The notes under the pieces were generated by a model. The model made no database searches and was not told the DNA's origin. It saw nothing but the letters and a program-made list of their open reading frames with translations. This document shows, piece after piece, positions 1 to 11,377 of a DNA stretch of 64,000 bases (positions are counted from its first letter, which is position 1; every line of letters starts with the position of its first letter). Source of the DNA: Cristatella mucedo (taxonomy: Eukaryota > Bryozoa > Phylactolaemata > Cristatellidae). The position numbers and the translations under genes are program-made. The stretch spans positions 1,721,001 through 1,785,000 of the forward strand of contig WPIO01000047.1 of the NCBI GenBank assembly GCA_009760855.2, read 5' to 3'.

Positions 1-284
1 CTAGAATAGGAAGTCCCTTTCCACGTGGAACTGGTCTAAGTGCAGACATAACGTTTGGGTAGGGACTATTCTCGGCTTCTTGCCTATTCGTATTTTGTTA
101 TTTCGCCGGAAAAGGAACCAAGCATAAGTTAGAGTGATTGATGTGGTTGGTTGCTTGGCTCTCTTTATACTACGGGGACTGAAACGGCATTAACGTTCTT
201 TTGCCATTCAACCACTAAAAACTGTTTGTGTAGCCTAGGCTTATTTAAGATGCTGCTTCTACTGGATAAATTTAAAAATAACAC

Positions 285-375
285 GTAGCATCCTTCGAGA
301 ACCCTTTCTAGGCGCTTTACAGTTGCTGCTAAGGATAAACGATCGAATGCACTGGTAGCTTTCTGATCGTATTCG
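285..375 (-). mobile_element. LINE-A 3' end fragment
   Basis: Contains the element's signature CTTTCTAGGCGCTTTACA and the following GCTGCTAAGGATAAACGATC, as in other LINE-A 3' ends here. Flanking 1-284 and 376-1490 hold nothing I recognise. Confidence 0.55.
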
Positions 376-1496
376 TGTTCAGTACACTAGATCGTACAGA
401 TTTGGGCCTAAAGTCAGTACGCACAATGCGGAAAATTTGGAATACCTTAATACTACGCAATGCAAAATCGAAGTAAACCGTTATCCTTATATATACAACC
501 CGTAAATACTATACCAGGGTAGAATAAAAATTAGTGCTTTATTAAACGTAAATATAAAAAATAGGCTGGCAACCATGCTGAACGGCCTGCTAATAGCAGA
601 ACCTGATAGGATCACAACACACACGTGCATAGGCAGCAGTCGTTGGTTGTATATTTTGGAGATCAGTTCGCCAGGGTTACAACTGCCGCCTAGAAATTGT
701 GGCTTATCTTGGTTTTTCGTGCCACCGGATTTTTGGGCGATGCGATTCCTCAAATTCTTATATGTTTAATGCTGTAGAGACACTACGGTCCTTTCATCGA
801 GGCTGCTATTACAACAACGAAAGTAGTCTTTTTGTAGCCTCTCGAGTTGAAGTTCAAAGTAGAACCAATTACTGAATGTCATGATCCACCATCACCTAAA
901 AATAATGAACCACGGTGAACGCTTTCCAGAGTGAGTGCTTCATTATTGCCTGAAGCACTAAAGTGCTCAGAGCAAGGATGAGAAGAATTTTAATCACCAG
1001 CATCCACAATTAAGTGATGCTTCGATATTAGCATGACAAATCATCATAGCAAATGACAGGGTCTACAAAAGCTGAAGGCTAATTGCTCACTTGAAAGATG
1101 CCTGATGTGCCAGAGCATTAGTGATGTTCAAAAGCTGTCATGTTGCATTCCGCTGACAACCAGATCTATATCTCACTACCTCAGAAGAGTCGAACTGAAA
1201 CGAGCCACAACAAAGTAATAATTATATTAGATATTTTAGAACTGACCTTATGAGAGCTGCATTGCCACAGCAACGTCACAACACAAACTTAGCTGAAACG
1301 TTGTGTACCAACTGTAAGCTCCTTATTGCACTTACATTCACTGCTAATATCAACAGGTAGGCAGACAAAAGTTGGCAGAGGCAGGAAGCAAAACTTGGCG
1401 CCATCTTACCTTATTTGGAGTGGAAATAGTCATGCAAGTAATGTTTAGCTAAGACACGCAGCTTGTAGCGTTCGACTTCACTAAAAAGCTGCAGTC

Positions 1497-2128
1497 ATGC
1501 AGATCCGAACATGAACGTGGATAGATACGGCATCGGTTGCTACTGCAAGTGCCTTCAATGAAATTTGGATACAACGTTACTGTTGCAACAGAGGATAAAC
1601 GCTGCAACAGTAACTGTTGCCTGCTGCCTTCAGTTCTCCAAGGTAGGCAAGTCACTGACAATTGTCTCGCCAAAACAAATCTCATCACTACGGCAATCGT
1701 GGCGACATTGATTACCTCGTGCTCCGCTAGTGCTTACCTGCTTGATATTAATTCTTGGCACAGAACATCTAGTGCCATGCTTATGCTTCACGGAATAATC
1801 GTTCGGTAGCATGCAGATCCGAACATTAACGTGGATAGATACGGCATCGGTTCCTACTGCGTGCCTTCAATGAAATTTGGATACAACATTACTGTTGCAA
1901 CAAAGGAAAAACGCTGCAACACCAACTGCTGCATGCTGCCTTCAGTTCTCCAAGGTAGGCAAGTCACTGACAATTGTCTCGCCAAATCAAATCTCATCAC
2001 TACGGCAATCGTGGCGATATCCACCTCGTGCTATTCTGGTGCTTACCGGCTAGTTCAGAGTTCTTGCCACATAACATCTGGCGCACTTTGCCTATGCTTC
2101 ACGGAAAAACCATTTGGCGGCATCCGAT
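1497..2128. repeat. tandem duplication, two ~314-bp units
   Basis: Unit 1 is about 1497-1810 and unit 2 about 1811-2128. Both start CATGCAGATCCGAACAT and share long identical runs such as the one beginning CTGCCTTCAGTTCTCCAAGG. Each unit keeps a plus-strand open frame of 90-99 codons, but the differences mostly change the amino acid. A non-coding duplication is therefore more likely than a gene pair. Unit 1 has an 11-bp inverted repeat (GTTACTGTTGC...GCAACAGTAAC) that is decayed in unit 2. Confidence 0.8.
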
Positions 2129-2939
2129 AGATTTGCCGACGGCTCACACATTGAATGATCTGCAAGCAATCAGAATGAAAAAAGGCTGAGCATGCAGCCA
2201 CGAGTTACGATGGCCTAAAGAGGAGCTATTAGCTCAGTCATTTTGCAGATACACATGTCAAGCTGCATGAAAAATTAACATATGTAGCTAAATTTTGCGA
2301 AATGAGCAAGATATAACAGACTTAGAGCTGCTCTATTCGATGAGAAATGCACAGCGACCGGCCGGCGACGGCACGCTAGGTGTAGCTACCTGCCTGTGCA
2401 GTCAGCTGGCCACATCCATAAGCTAACTAACTCCGATTGTAGATATTATTACTGTACTTCGAATAAGATGATAAATGCTTCGCAAGCGAAGCGAAGCAAT
2501 TTTCTGTCTACATACCTCAGGGAGTCGTACCGCGCATATGGCCAGCATGGCGCTAAGACGTGGAAGAAACGGAAATGCCGCCAGAGAACTCTTTTGGTCT
2601 CTTACGCGAAAAAAATACCGTATAATATGGAGTAGATTTTGATTAAAATTTTATTTTACTGCAGTGTGATATAGGTCCCTCCAAAGCGATCGTCAATTGA
2701 GAGCATAGATATACTATACGTACATGTAGGATTTAGGTGCGGTCGAGTCCGCTAGTAAGCACACGCTCAGGCCGGCAAATGACCATTCTTATAGGTGGAG
2801 TATTCCCATATATGGGGTGAGACTATGGCTAGAGTAAATCTGGGACTCGGAACTGCTATTTGTATTAGCGGAGTATTCTTATATCCGATATTCTTATCCG
2901 CGGAGTCGACCGTATACCCCGGATACTTCTTTATATTTA
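2129..2939. other. no recognisable feature
   Basis: AT-rich non-coding sequence. The only local structure is a repeated TATTCTTATATCC-like phrase near 2870-2905. Confidence 0.4.
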
Positions 2940-3088
2940 AATATAAATATATTTAGATGGCAGCAAAAAAGCCATAGGGGCTATCGCCCTGCTGGCGATA
3001 ATGGATCGTCTCCCGCAGGACTTGAACCCACTACATGGGTCGTAAAGTGGGAGCACTTTACCCCAAGGTGCACGCTTTTCCAGCAAAA
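2940..3088 (-). mobile_element. SINE-2 (tRNA-derived) copy
   Basis: On the minus strand, GGGGTAAAGTGC is followed by TAGTGGGTTCAAGTCCTGC, a pol III B-box-like sequence, then the family's body (GATCCATTATCGCC). It matches copies at 5940, 6962, 32565 and 58355 in order. Confidence 0.65.
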
Positions 3089-3227
3089 GCCGGCTAGCTT
3101 TTTTGCATCAGCAGGATGTGAAAACCTCATCAAGTACGGCTGCACACGGCGAGCCGTGCTCGTATTAATTGTTGATCTAAGGCATCATGTTAATAATTAT
3201 TCAATAGTTGCGCTATGAGTAAATTAT

Positions 3228-3230
<3 letters not shown>

Positions 3231-3320
<90 letters not shown>
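3231..3320. repeat. (TA)n(TG)n microsatellite
   Basis: About 28 bp of TA repeats run directly into about 62 bp of uninterrupted TG repeats. It abuts the left end of the Tigger-like element at 3321. Confidence 0.97.
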
Positions 3321-3322
<2 letters not shown>

Positions 3323-4040
3323 TCGTCCCTCGCCACTTCGCACTGCGACTTTCGCGGCTTCACTCTATCGCGGTTTTTTCGAATAGATTCATATAAAAGT
3401 TGATCGAGATAGTGAAAATTATACAGCGTGAACTTGGGCTATCCGAGTCAATTATAAACACCAGTATTACAATTAAAATTACTCAAACTATGGACTGTAG
3501 GCCTATATATTCAAAAACCCCCCCACCCACAAGTCCTTCAATGCCACGTGCAGCCGCTCGACCACTCCTTGTGTGTGGGCAACTACCTGCAGACTCTCCT
3601 ACTAAAGTCGTGCCTTCAGAGCAGTAACCTTGCACCTCCTTGCTGTGCAGTATATTTCTTCACTTTCATCACTTCAGTACAAGTTGCACTATTTTCATAG
3701 GTTTGTGGTTGCCTATAATAGCCGTGTGTGTCTAATTAAATAAAAAATAAAATAGTATGTTATTTTTCACGTCTAGCAAATGTTATTTTCTCTTATTTTG
3801 TCTAATATATTGAGTAATACAAGTGTAATGGTCACTAAATAGGGTGTTATTTCTTGTCCGGATGACTAATGATGTTAAAAACCGTATTTAGAGAGTCATG
3901 AACAGGTTGGTCGTGAATAAGTTTTCAACGGTCAAACTGCGAAAAAATTTGATTTATATATACATAATCCTATTTCGTGAAAACTCATGTATCTTGGCAG
4001 AATCTGGAGCTGATTAACAGCGAAAAACGAAGGACGACTC
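3320..4040. mobile_element. non-autonomous Tigger/pogo-like (Tc1-mariner) DNA transposon remnant
   Basis: The left end AGTCGTCCCTCGCCACTTCGC is mirrored by the right end GCGAAAAACGAAGGACGACT (inverse AGTCGTCCTTCGTTTTTCGC), so terminal inverted repeats of about 20 bp bound a ~720-bp element. The repeated TTTCGCGG phrases near the left end and the internal TTAAAAACCGTATTTAGA resemble Tigger-type elements as I remember them. No transposase frame is present. Flanking TA dinucleotides are seen but the exact target duplication is unclear. Confidence 0.62.
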
Positions 4041-4294
4041 TAGGTTTGAATTTGAGTCATGCAGCAGACACTCCGATTTTGTCAGACGAAAGCAGGCCAA
4101 GGATAACGACAATGAAATCAATAAAAAATGTGCATAGCAGCCAATGAGAACCATATCTCTTTTTTCACACTTACATGAGCTACTAAGGAAGCAGCTATAG
4201 GTTTTCTGCTCTTGTATCAAAATTCTCCACTTATCAGTTAAACATCTACTTCTCGGTAATACTATGCCTATACTATCGATAACTTAGTCCTTCT

Positions 4295-5302
4295 TTGAGT
4301 GACTCTCATCTCGGCTGGGCATCACTGCAATGTTCTGATCCTATATCATAGGGAGACTTCAGAGCATTAATGTCAACGACCGACAATCATCCAAGGAGCC
4401 ACTAAAGCACCGGGTTCTTATGGACTCCGTGCTTGATCGACATCGCTTCACAATTTATACTCTACCTTCTTGCCGATGTAATCGCCAAGCGAAATCTAGG
4501 CTATCACAGCCATGCCAATGAAATACCGCTGTAGCTTTGCTTGGATCCCTACCTGCCTTCGGCTTGTCAAGCTCTTTCCAGTCTCTTGCTGCATAGATTG
4601 TTGACATCTGCACACGGATGGCAGCAAACTTTCTTAAATTGAAAGACATAACAACCAAAATTCTAGTTATGATCAAGCCTAGCTTGGCTCAGAAATTAGA
4701 ATGCTTAAAGCTAGAAAATCAGCTCTACCAGCATATCGCCTCTATCATCTCTACGAAATCTATGTTTACTATTCACAAGTGACCTTTCATAAAATGTCCA
4801 CACCCGGTCCACAGTCAAGCTTGCCTACTTTCAACTCTGTAACGTTGCAAAAACTTGGGCCTGCTTCGACAGGGATACTGCATTTAAACTGTGACATCTT
4901 GTCTCGATTTCTTAAACTCACTGCTTGCAAGACGACAGCCTATAATATCAAACACTCACAGTTGGTGCAAAGCTCTGCAACAAGGCTTGTTTATCGTGAG
5001 CAGCACAGTCGCCACATTACACTACTTCTTTCCTACCTGCACTGGTTCTTAATCAAGCAGATTTCAAGGTTTTCTCATCACTTTTAGGTCCCTTAATTTT
5101 CTGGCTCCACCCTACCATTCAGAAATGCTCCCCAACCAGGCTAAGACACAAACCTCCTGATTCCCTGACTCACATTATTTAGCTGTGCCTCTAACCAACC
5201 TCAAATTCTTTGGAGACCCTGCCTGTAGCTCGTATGCTCCTTAAGTCGGGAACTAACTCCCGACTGAAGTAAAGACATGCCCTAACTTAGAGATTTAAAA
5301 AG
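4295..5302 (+). mobile_element. LINE-A copy, reverse-transcriptase part (degenerate), left of nested SINE
   Basis: Collinear with the RT region of the 51955-53290 copy, starting at CTCATCTCGGCTGGGCATCACTG. It includes the motif region WMAANFLKL... and the TRLVYREQHSRHITLL C-terminal block, but with many stops. It is continued at 5464 after a SINE insertion. Confidence 0.75.
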
Positions 5303-5463
5303 TAAATATAATTCATTTATATAGCGCCCCAAGAGAACTTAATCTCTATTCAGGCGCTTCACATATACCTCGGGGCTCAAGCTCACGACCTCAGTCAGAC
5401 ATTGGTCGGGGCGAGCACCTTAACCGCTAGACCAAACCAGCTCGACTAATTATATATTTATTC
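5303..5463 (-). mobile_element. SINE-1 copy nested in LINE-A, with 10-bp target duplication
   Basis: On the minus strand it starts at the tRNA-like head (TGGTTTGGTCTAGCGGTTAA, A-box-like), then the B-box region, then the LINE-A-like 3' tail ending TATAGCGCCCC(AAGAGAACTTAATCTCT) in reverse. ATTTAAAAAG occurs at 5293-5302 and again at 5464-5473, a target-site duplication that interrupts LINE-A sequence. Confidence 0.85.
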
Positions 5464-5745
5464 ATTTAAAAAGAAGCTAAAAACGATCAAGTTTCTTGCC
5501 AAATTTGGTGGGATCATGTGATTTGTCCTTTGTGTATTTAAGCATGCTGACATGGTGCCTTTTACCCATAACTATATTGAGCATTTAGACACTTTGAATG
5601 TTACTACTAATCATATTATGCAAGTTGACATCATACAGGTTACCATTAACTATGTAGTCGAGGTTTCTTTGCATCATATGTAAAGCGCCTAGAAAAGATT
5701 AAGTTCTCTGTGTTGTACATAAATGTCGAATTATTATTATTATCA
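5464..5745 (+). mobile_element. LINE-A 3' end, right of nested SINE
   Basis: Resumes the LINE-A 3' UTR (AAGAAGCTAAAAACG...), runs to AAAGCGCCTAGAAAAGATTAAG and ends in ATTATTATTATT. Together with 4295-5302 it makes one 5'-truncated element. Confidence 0.8.
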
Positions 5746-5939
5746 TTACAATTTACACACATTTATAGGATTTTATATAGACCTATGCCTACTGTCTATA
5801 CAGTTCATTTATGTTACATGCACAAATACTTACCATACTTAAGTAGAGGATATTCAAAGGTCGATGCAGGTCGAACTATTACTGCATATTCAACTTGAAG
5901 GAAAAAGTTGCACTCAACCCTTAAGAAAGAAATAGGCTT

Positions 5940-6118
5940 GTTACACTAGGCAAGGTGGTTGCTCTTCACGACCTCAGTCCCGAGGTCGTGGGTTTGAATC
6001 TTGCGGTGTGCGATCCTTTACTGCAGCTGCAAGCTGTGGTGACAGCCTTTGAATCTCTTCTGCCACTATACAATAATAGGCTGTTAAATCAGCTAGTATT
6101 TTTTTTATCATCACCTCC
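5940..6118 (+). mobile_element. SINE-2 (tRNA-derived) copy
   Basis: Contains GAGGTCGTGGGTTTGAATCTTGC (B-box GGTTTGAATC), GATCCTTTACTGC..., TCTTCTGCCACTATACAATAA and the 3' signature GGCTGTTAAATCAGCTAGTA before a T-run. Confidence 0.75.
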
Positions 6119-6961
6119 TTAAGGAAATTTGCCACAATTCACTCCCAAAAAGTGTCTGCAAAGCAAGAGTTCAAGTTATCAATCTCCCACTAGAGGGTTC
6201 GAAGGACAATGAGTACAGCTTGGCCTTCGTTGGCATAGCATCCATAGTCATGGCTAGGGGCTTGAATGATCCTATCAAAGGGCAGGGTAGAAATCCTTTG
6301 TCGCCAAATGAAGTTATATTTATTTAATTATTGTGTGCAAGGGTTTGGGTGATCCCTCAATTTACTGGCAGACTAGCATTGCAATAACTGTTTCCAGCTT
6401 AGTGGAGGCTAAATTGAGTGGCTATGACTGCCAAAGCAGATGTGCAGCAGACTTCGCACTAGAAGAAATGTAAACAACAATAGTAGGCAGCATGCTAGAA
6501 GCAGCCAACTACTGCCAACTGGAAGCAGTACACCGGAGGTGGCCAGAACAGGAAGTGCACCAGAAGCAACCAGCAACCAACAGCCAGCTCATGGCAGGCT
6601 GCAGACAGAAGCCAGCAGCTGAAACTGTAACAAAAGCAGCAGCAGCAGCAGCCAAAAACAACAGCCATATAAATAAGCCAGCACCGGCAGTAGTGACATA
6701 AAGCAACCAGCAGCAGCAAATGTAGCAGCCAGCAGCAATCAGCCCAAGATAGGCTGTTTAACTGGCTCCCATAAACAATTCTGGAAATTTTGAAATTTTG
6801 GTCACTCAGAGTAAAGCTGATGGTCAGCATGTTGTCTCTCTTGTCAACACTGCTCTACCCTGTCAGCTTCACGTGCTGGGGGGGGGTTGAGGCCGGCAGG
6901 TGCACGGGGGGGGGGGAGGGCAGTGCTGGCAGCACTGGGCAGAGCACTTTTGCCCAGGCTC
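6119..6961. other. no gene; CAG-rich and G-run low-complexity DNA
   Basis: 6480-6730 is rich in CAG/CAGCAA repeats, and 6878-6920 has two long G-runs. These make open frames (for example the minus-strand 111-codon one) that look like low-complexity artefacts. Confidence 0.5.
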
Positions 6962-7140
6962 ACTGCGTCATAGCCTCGAGTTAAGGTACTTCAACTTCAC
7001 GACTCAGGTAGTGGGTTCAAGTCCTGCAGCAGGCAAACCCTTATTGCCCCTAGCAAGCGATGGGTACAGCCGATAAGGCTCTTCTGCCACGATATAAGAT
7101 GAGGCTGTTCGATCAGCTAATCTTAGCTTTATTCTTTCTT
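6962..7140 (+). mobile_element. SINE-2 (tRNA-derived) copy
   Basis: Contains AGTGGGTTCAAGTCCTGC (B box), the GGGTACAGCC body, TCTTCTGCCACGATATAAGA and GGCTGTTCGATCAGCTAATC at the 3' end, collinear with the 5940 copy. Confidence 0.78.
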
Positions 7141-7267
7141 TTCAGGCTACGACGTCTCTAGGAGCCTCTCCATTATAATCCACAAAAACTCCTCTATCAA
7201 CTGCCAGTAACATCCAAAGTGAAACTCGCAGTTACAACTGCAGCAGCATATGTAAGGCAAGGCTACA

Positions 7268-7325
7268 CTCATAATATATAATATAATTAACTTGTATAGC
7301 ACTTTAAGAGAACTTAAAAACTCTT
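7268..7325 (-). mobile_element. SINE-1/LINE-A type 3' tail fragment
   Basis: AATTAACTTGTATAGCAC followed by AAGAGAACTTAAAAACTCT resembles the shared SINE-1/LINE-A tail. It is too short to assign further. Confidence 0.4.
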
Positions 7326-7329
7326 AGCT

Positions 7330-10180
7330 TGCCTGCCCTGGATGTGAGAAGCAGAATCTTCACCGACAGCAGCAACCAAGGCTGCTCCACTCACCTCTAG
7401 GCTGGCAGCGGTTAACCCCGAGTTGCAACCTGGTAAAAACTGGTGTTTCCTTTCAAAGTTTCTTATTCTTGGAGCCTGGCAGCAAGAGTCTTGCCGTGCT
7501 TACTGCAGGACACAGATCGAAGTCATAGGCCATACTGATGCACTAGCCAATCAGAATCCTGATAGGCTTGCGACTTCGGCACAGACTAGCAACTTTCGCT
7601 GAGGCAACGATGCCGACTTCATTGCTCTACCAAAGGGGACGAATGCAGCCTTCCCATCATGTGCTCCTGAGTAAGTATGTTTGCTGAAAAGTGAGCCGTA
7701 GACTAGTTCAGGTTGAATGCTCAGGAAATCAATGCCCGACAGCAAGGGAAAACATTTGGGGTTTGCAGAAGTGATGTATTAAGCTCACTGAACCTGGCAT
7801 AGTCGGATAAAAAAGAGACGAGAATACTTATGTAACATGACCGATAGCAATCCGAATAAAGGTTTGCTTACGAATTTCGACTTGAACTTCATAATGAGGA
7901 TGGCAGGTCACCGGGAGCCGCAGAGTTGACTGAGTCACTTGACAGACATCGATGCATTAAGGTAAATTGAGGATGTAAATTGAGGATTGTTTATCAAGTG
8001 ATTTCAAAGTACGTCCTGATCAAGAGTATTTGTGCACAAGTGCTAGTACAGGCACGCTGTTCGCGAGTTCTGGTGCATAAGTGCAAGCGAACGAGCGTAG
8101 CCCCAGTTCTGTATAGTTATAGCTTGGACACTCAAAACTGCACCTAAGCAGCACGTTGAAAATGAGTGACTTATTCAACAGCCTGTTTTTGCAATAAAAG
8201 CAAACGGCAGGCCTGCAACAGACTATTTTCGATGCCACACCCTGGCATCGATTGAAGAGAGTTGTAAGATGCACGGGTCGAATCGTCATCAGTCCCTGAA
8301 CCGGAAAGGCTTATGGCTTGCCCTGTAATCTTGGGCTTAACTGGTATCTAGTGTGCCCAACCTGTGGTCGTAGGTTGCTGATATAAATTTAGAGTAGCCA
8401 GCCTGTAAGAGAATACTACTAATGAAGACTACAGACAACTTGTTTTAAAAACAACTTTACGTTGACTTCGGCAACGGTACCTCGCCGAACTGTCACCATA
8501 GTACCTGTACCGGATCCCATTTTAAACTTGGGGGACCACGATCGCAAGGACGTGGTGGCAAGTCTCCTGCCCTCCAGACCCCAACACTTACCGGCTATCA
8601 AGCACTTGTGGGGGCGCTGTAAGCAAAGTGGACTCTGTTTCATAACCTAGGCACGATATCGATAAGAAAATTCTCAATTGTATATCATGCAAATAAAATG
8701 TTATCCCACACCAAGCAAACATTGGGAAAATATGTTAACTGGACGGTGTGTTACTCAACTGACGGTCATTAGCTGGTGGCCCATCCTTTCCGGTTGGCAC
8801 CTGCTGGCTGCCGGTGGTCCATCTCCGGGTCGGCACGGGTATCGTGAAGCATCTGCCCGTTGGTTGGAGCCATCCACCTAGAACGTTGCATGTATTATGA
8901 TCGCTATCACCCGGTATGCACACCATCACTGCAAATCTCAGCTTGCTATGCTTTATTTTAAAATGCTACAAAAAAGTCTGAGAAGATTTTTAAAGCAACC
9001 TGTTTCTGCTTCCTGAGCCACTGTTTCAGGCAGCTCCCACAGCTCTCCCGACCAGCACCTCCTTTTTTCGGGGTACAAGCTCATTTATGCCACCTTCCTT
9101 GGCTGACTCAGCCCCCTCTCCGGATGCATGCTGTAGCAACCGTGGTGCTCCGATGATAGATCTTGGACGTTGGTTATATTTGGCTCGACAAAGTGCTAGC
9201 TAAACACTATCCGTTCAAACTCTACTTTCATGAATGTGTTGCTATGAGACAAATTAATAAGCTGGAAAAAATTCTGAACCATCGTGTATCTATAACCACA
9301 TGAATGCGGTGTCGGGAGCTTTTTTTTTACACCAGCCTTTTTGTGCTCTTTCCCCTGCCGTGCTGCTGGTCTCTTGGCTTGGCTTCTACACCAGATCCTT
9401 CTGTGCATGCATTCTGTGCCTGCAGTCTCAGCTTTTCGAGATCCTCCACTTTCACCTTTGCTTTACTATTGCCCCTATTGCAGCCCACTACATCTTTTCC
9501 AAATGTGATAATTTATAAGCCACTTGCGAGCTCACTGCCTCTTGTCCGAAACAAAACTAGCTTGAGCTGCAAGCAAGGGGAGAGGGGGTGTGGACTGCCG
9601 ACACGAGCAATGCATTCATTAATCATACCTCATAGTAAATGCCGTCCAGGCATGAAGCAAAAATGTGGCGCAAGTGAAGCTTTAAACCAGATCGTGCTGA
9701 TCTAATGTTATCGAACGTGATGCTACTTTTGCTACCGTAGCATCACTGCTGATCTCAGTACTCGAATTCATCCTACTATCGGGTGTATAAACTGTGCTCG
9801 GAGCTGCATCTGCGCCAGCTCTGAGTGACAGGCAACTGTCGTGGCTCCGAGTTGTGTGCGCAAAGTCATGCCATTTGCATGCTTCAAACTCCTATTCAAG
9901 ATAAAGAATCCAAGGTCAGCACTTGAACGCAAATGGAGCACGAATTGATAACCATCATTTGTCATGCAGGTGAACCAACGAGGCCACAAAAAATCAGACG
10001 TAAAAACCAATTTGGCATCAGAGTCACTCCTTCAGCTATGGAAGACAAAGCAATAGGCTACCTACCCGAAAACTGTGGCAGAGATTAGTGAGCTTACTTT
10101 TAAGAGTGTCAACACATACCCTAGTCCGTGGATTTCTTCCCCTCACTAGTGGCTATAGTGTGCAGTGCTTGACCTGTGTC
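7330..10180. other. no recognised gene or repeat
   Basis: Unique-looking sequence. The only protein-like reading frame is minus-strand 7551-7745 (GIDFLSIQPELVYGSLFSKH..), unassigned and without clear splice sites. Confidence 0.4.
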
Positions 10181-10183
10181 ATT

Positions 10184-10209
10184 TTAATAATAATAATAAT
10201 AATAATAAT
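10184..10209. repeat. (AAT)n microsatellite
   Basis: Nine AAT units. In this window such tracts usually mark a LINE-A 3' tail, but the neighbouring sequence here does not show one. Confidence 0.9.
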
Positions 10210-11150
10210 GCACTTTTGTCTACAATAGCAAGGTACTAAAGGCACCTACTCACCCATATATTTTTTAACGGTCAAAGGGGCACAAGAAACAGTTCTCCTT
10301 CTCTTCGTTAGTAGCAGTACGTATCCTAGCGGGCTTTTGCAGCCCAGTTGGCTAGTGACCTGAGCCGAGCCGGCTGGTGATCGCGAGCAGATTATCGCCG
10401 CTCCAGCACCCTATCGTACCTTCCTCTACCTTTTGGCTCGATGCAAAGCAAGGATTCGGTGAAGAATTTATTCCCCCCTTTGGCCCCCACCCCTGCAGCA
10501 CCGCCTTTCTCGTCCTTGGCTTTTTGGCTTTTTTGCCTTGCTCTCAACCGTCAGAAGCCATCAACCACTTATGACCAATTGTGGGTAAAATGGAATCGCT
10601 GAGCAAAGAACGCAACCCCTCTAGCCCTCTCCCGCCAGTCGTCGGCGATGTCTAGGCTAGCAGACAGAGGTTACTTTTTCCGAGCCGCTCGAGCGACTGG
10701 TCTGGCTGCAATCGCATCTGTTTCTTACAGTATTTGGTGGGTATTTGTGATTCATTTTTCGTGTGCATGCACCAGCTTGCATTGTGCCTACTGCTTGTGG
10801 ACATTACTGTGCATGTGACCATGCCGAAATGTTTTCCACTTAAACTGCTCACCAGCTGGTTAGGCTCCACAGTAGGGCGAAATCTGCTCACCAAGCGATA
10901 TTTGATTGCAACGGGTCAGTGCTGGGCCTTGTGACCCCACTAGCCCTGCAGGGACCTACTTTCTGCCTGTGCATAGGCCTGTAGGGATGCTATCGCATCG
11001 CCCTCTCTTTCCCTCTTCCTCGCATCTCTTCTGGTGTTTCAGAGCTGCTTAAATGACGGCTACCGATACATGTTATACAATACAGCCATTGCCATCTTAA
11101 GAACTGACAGCGCTTCATGACCTTTGCTTCTTGCAGAGTGAGCTATAGTA
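10210..11150. other. no recognised gene or repeat
   Basis: Non-coding as far as I can see; short open frames only. Confidence 0.4.
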
Positions 11151-11158
11151 TATAGTAT

Positions 11159-11300
11159 GGGAAACTGCACCTACAAGGTCCATGCCAAGGTCAATGCCAG
11201 ACCCAAGTCACCGTGTTACTACGTCGGCTCGGCTCCAGACAGCCACCGGAGCATTTTCACCGATTTCTAGGGCAACGAGCTCGGGCCGGGCGGCTGGCTG
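11159..11300 (+). repeat. repeat block X, copy 1 (CYYVGSAPDS reading)
   Basis: TACTACGTCGGCTCGGCTCC, then AGCATTTTC and GGCGGC-rich sequence. The same block recurs at 14418-14530. Read from the ATG at 11158 it gives a 40-residue frame ending at a stop. The function is unknown. Confidence 0.5.
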
Positions 11301-11329
11301 CTCTTGGCAGCTGCAATTGGTGCTCGAGG

Positions 11330-11377
11330 TCAGCAAGAGGCAGCATCTGCACCAGTGCAGATGCTGCCTCTTGCTGA
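11330..11377. repeat. perfect 23-bp inverted repeat with 2-nt loop
   Basis: The left arm 11330-11352 starts TCAGCAAGAGGCAGCATCTG and is an exact reverse complement of 11355-11377. The loop is CA at 11353-11354. Confidence 0.97.

Noticed and set aside
5303-5463. Possible tRNA gene
   Set aside because: A repeated tRNA-like head fused to a LINE tail with a target duplication shows a SINE.
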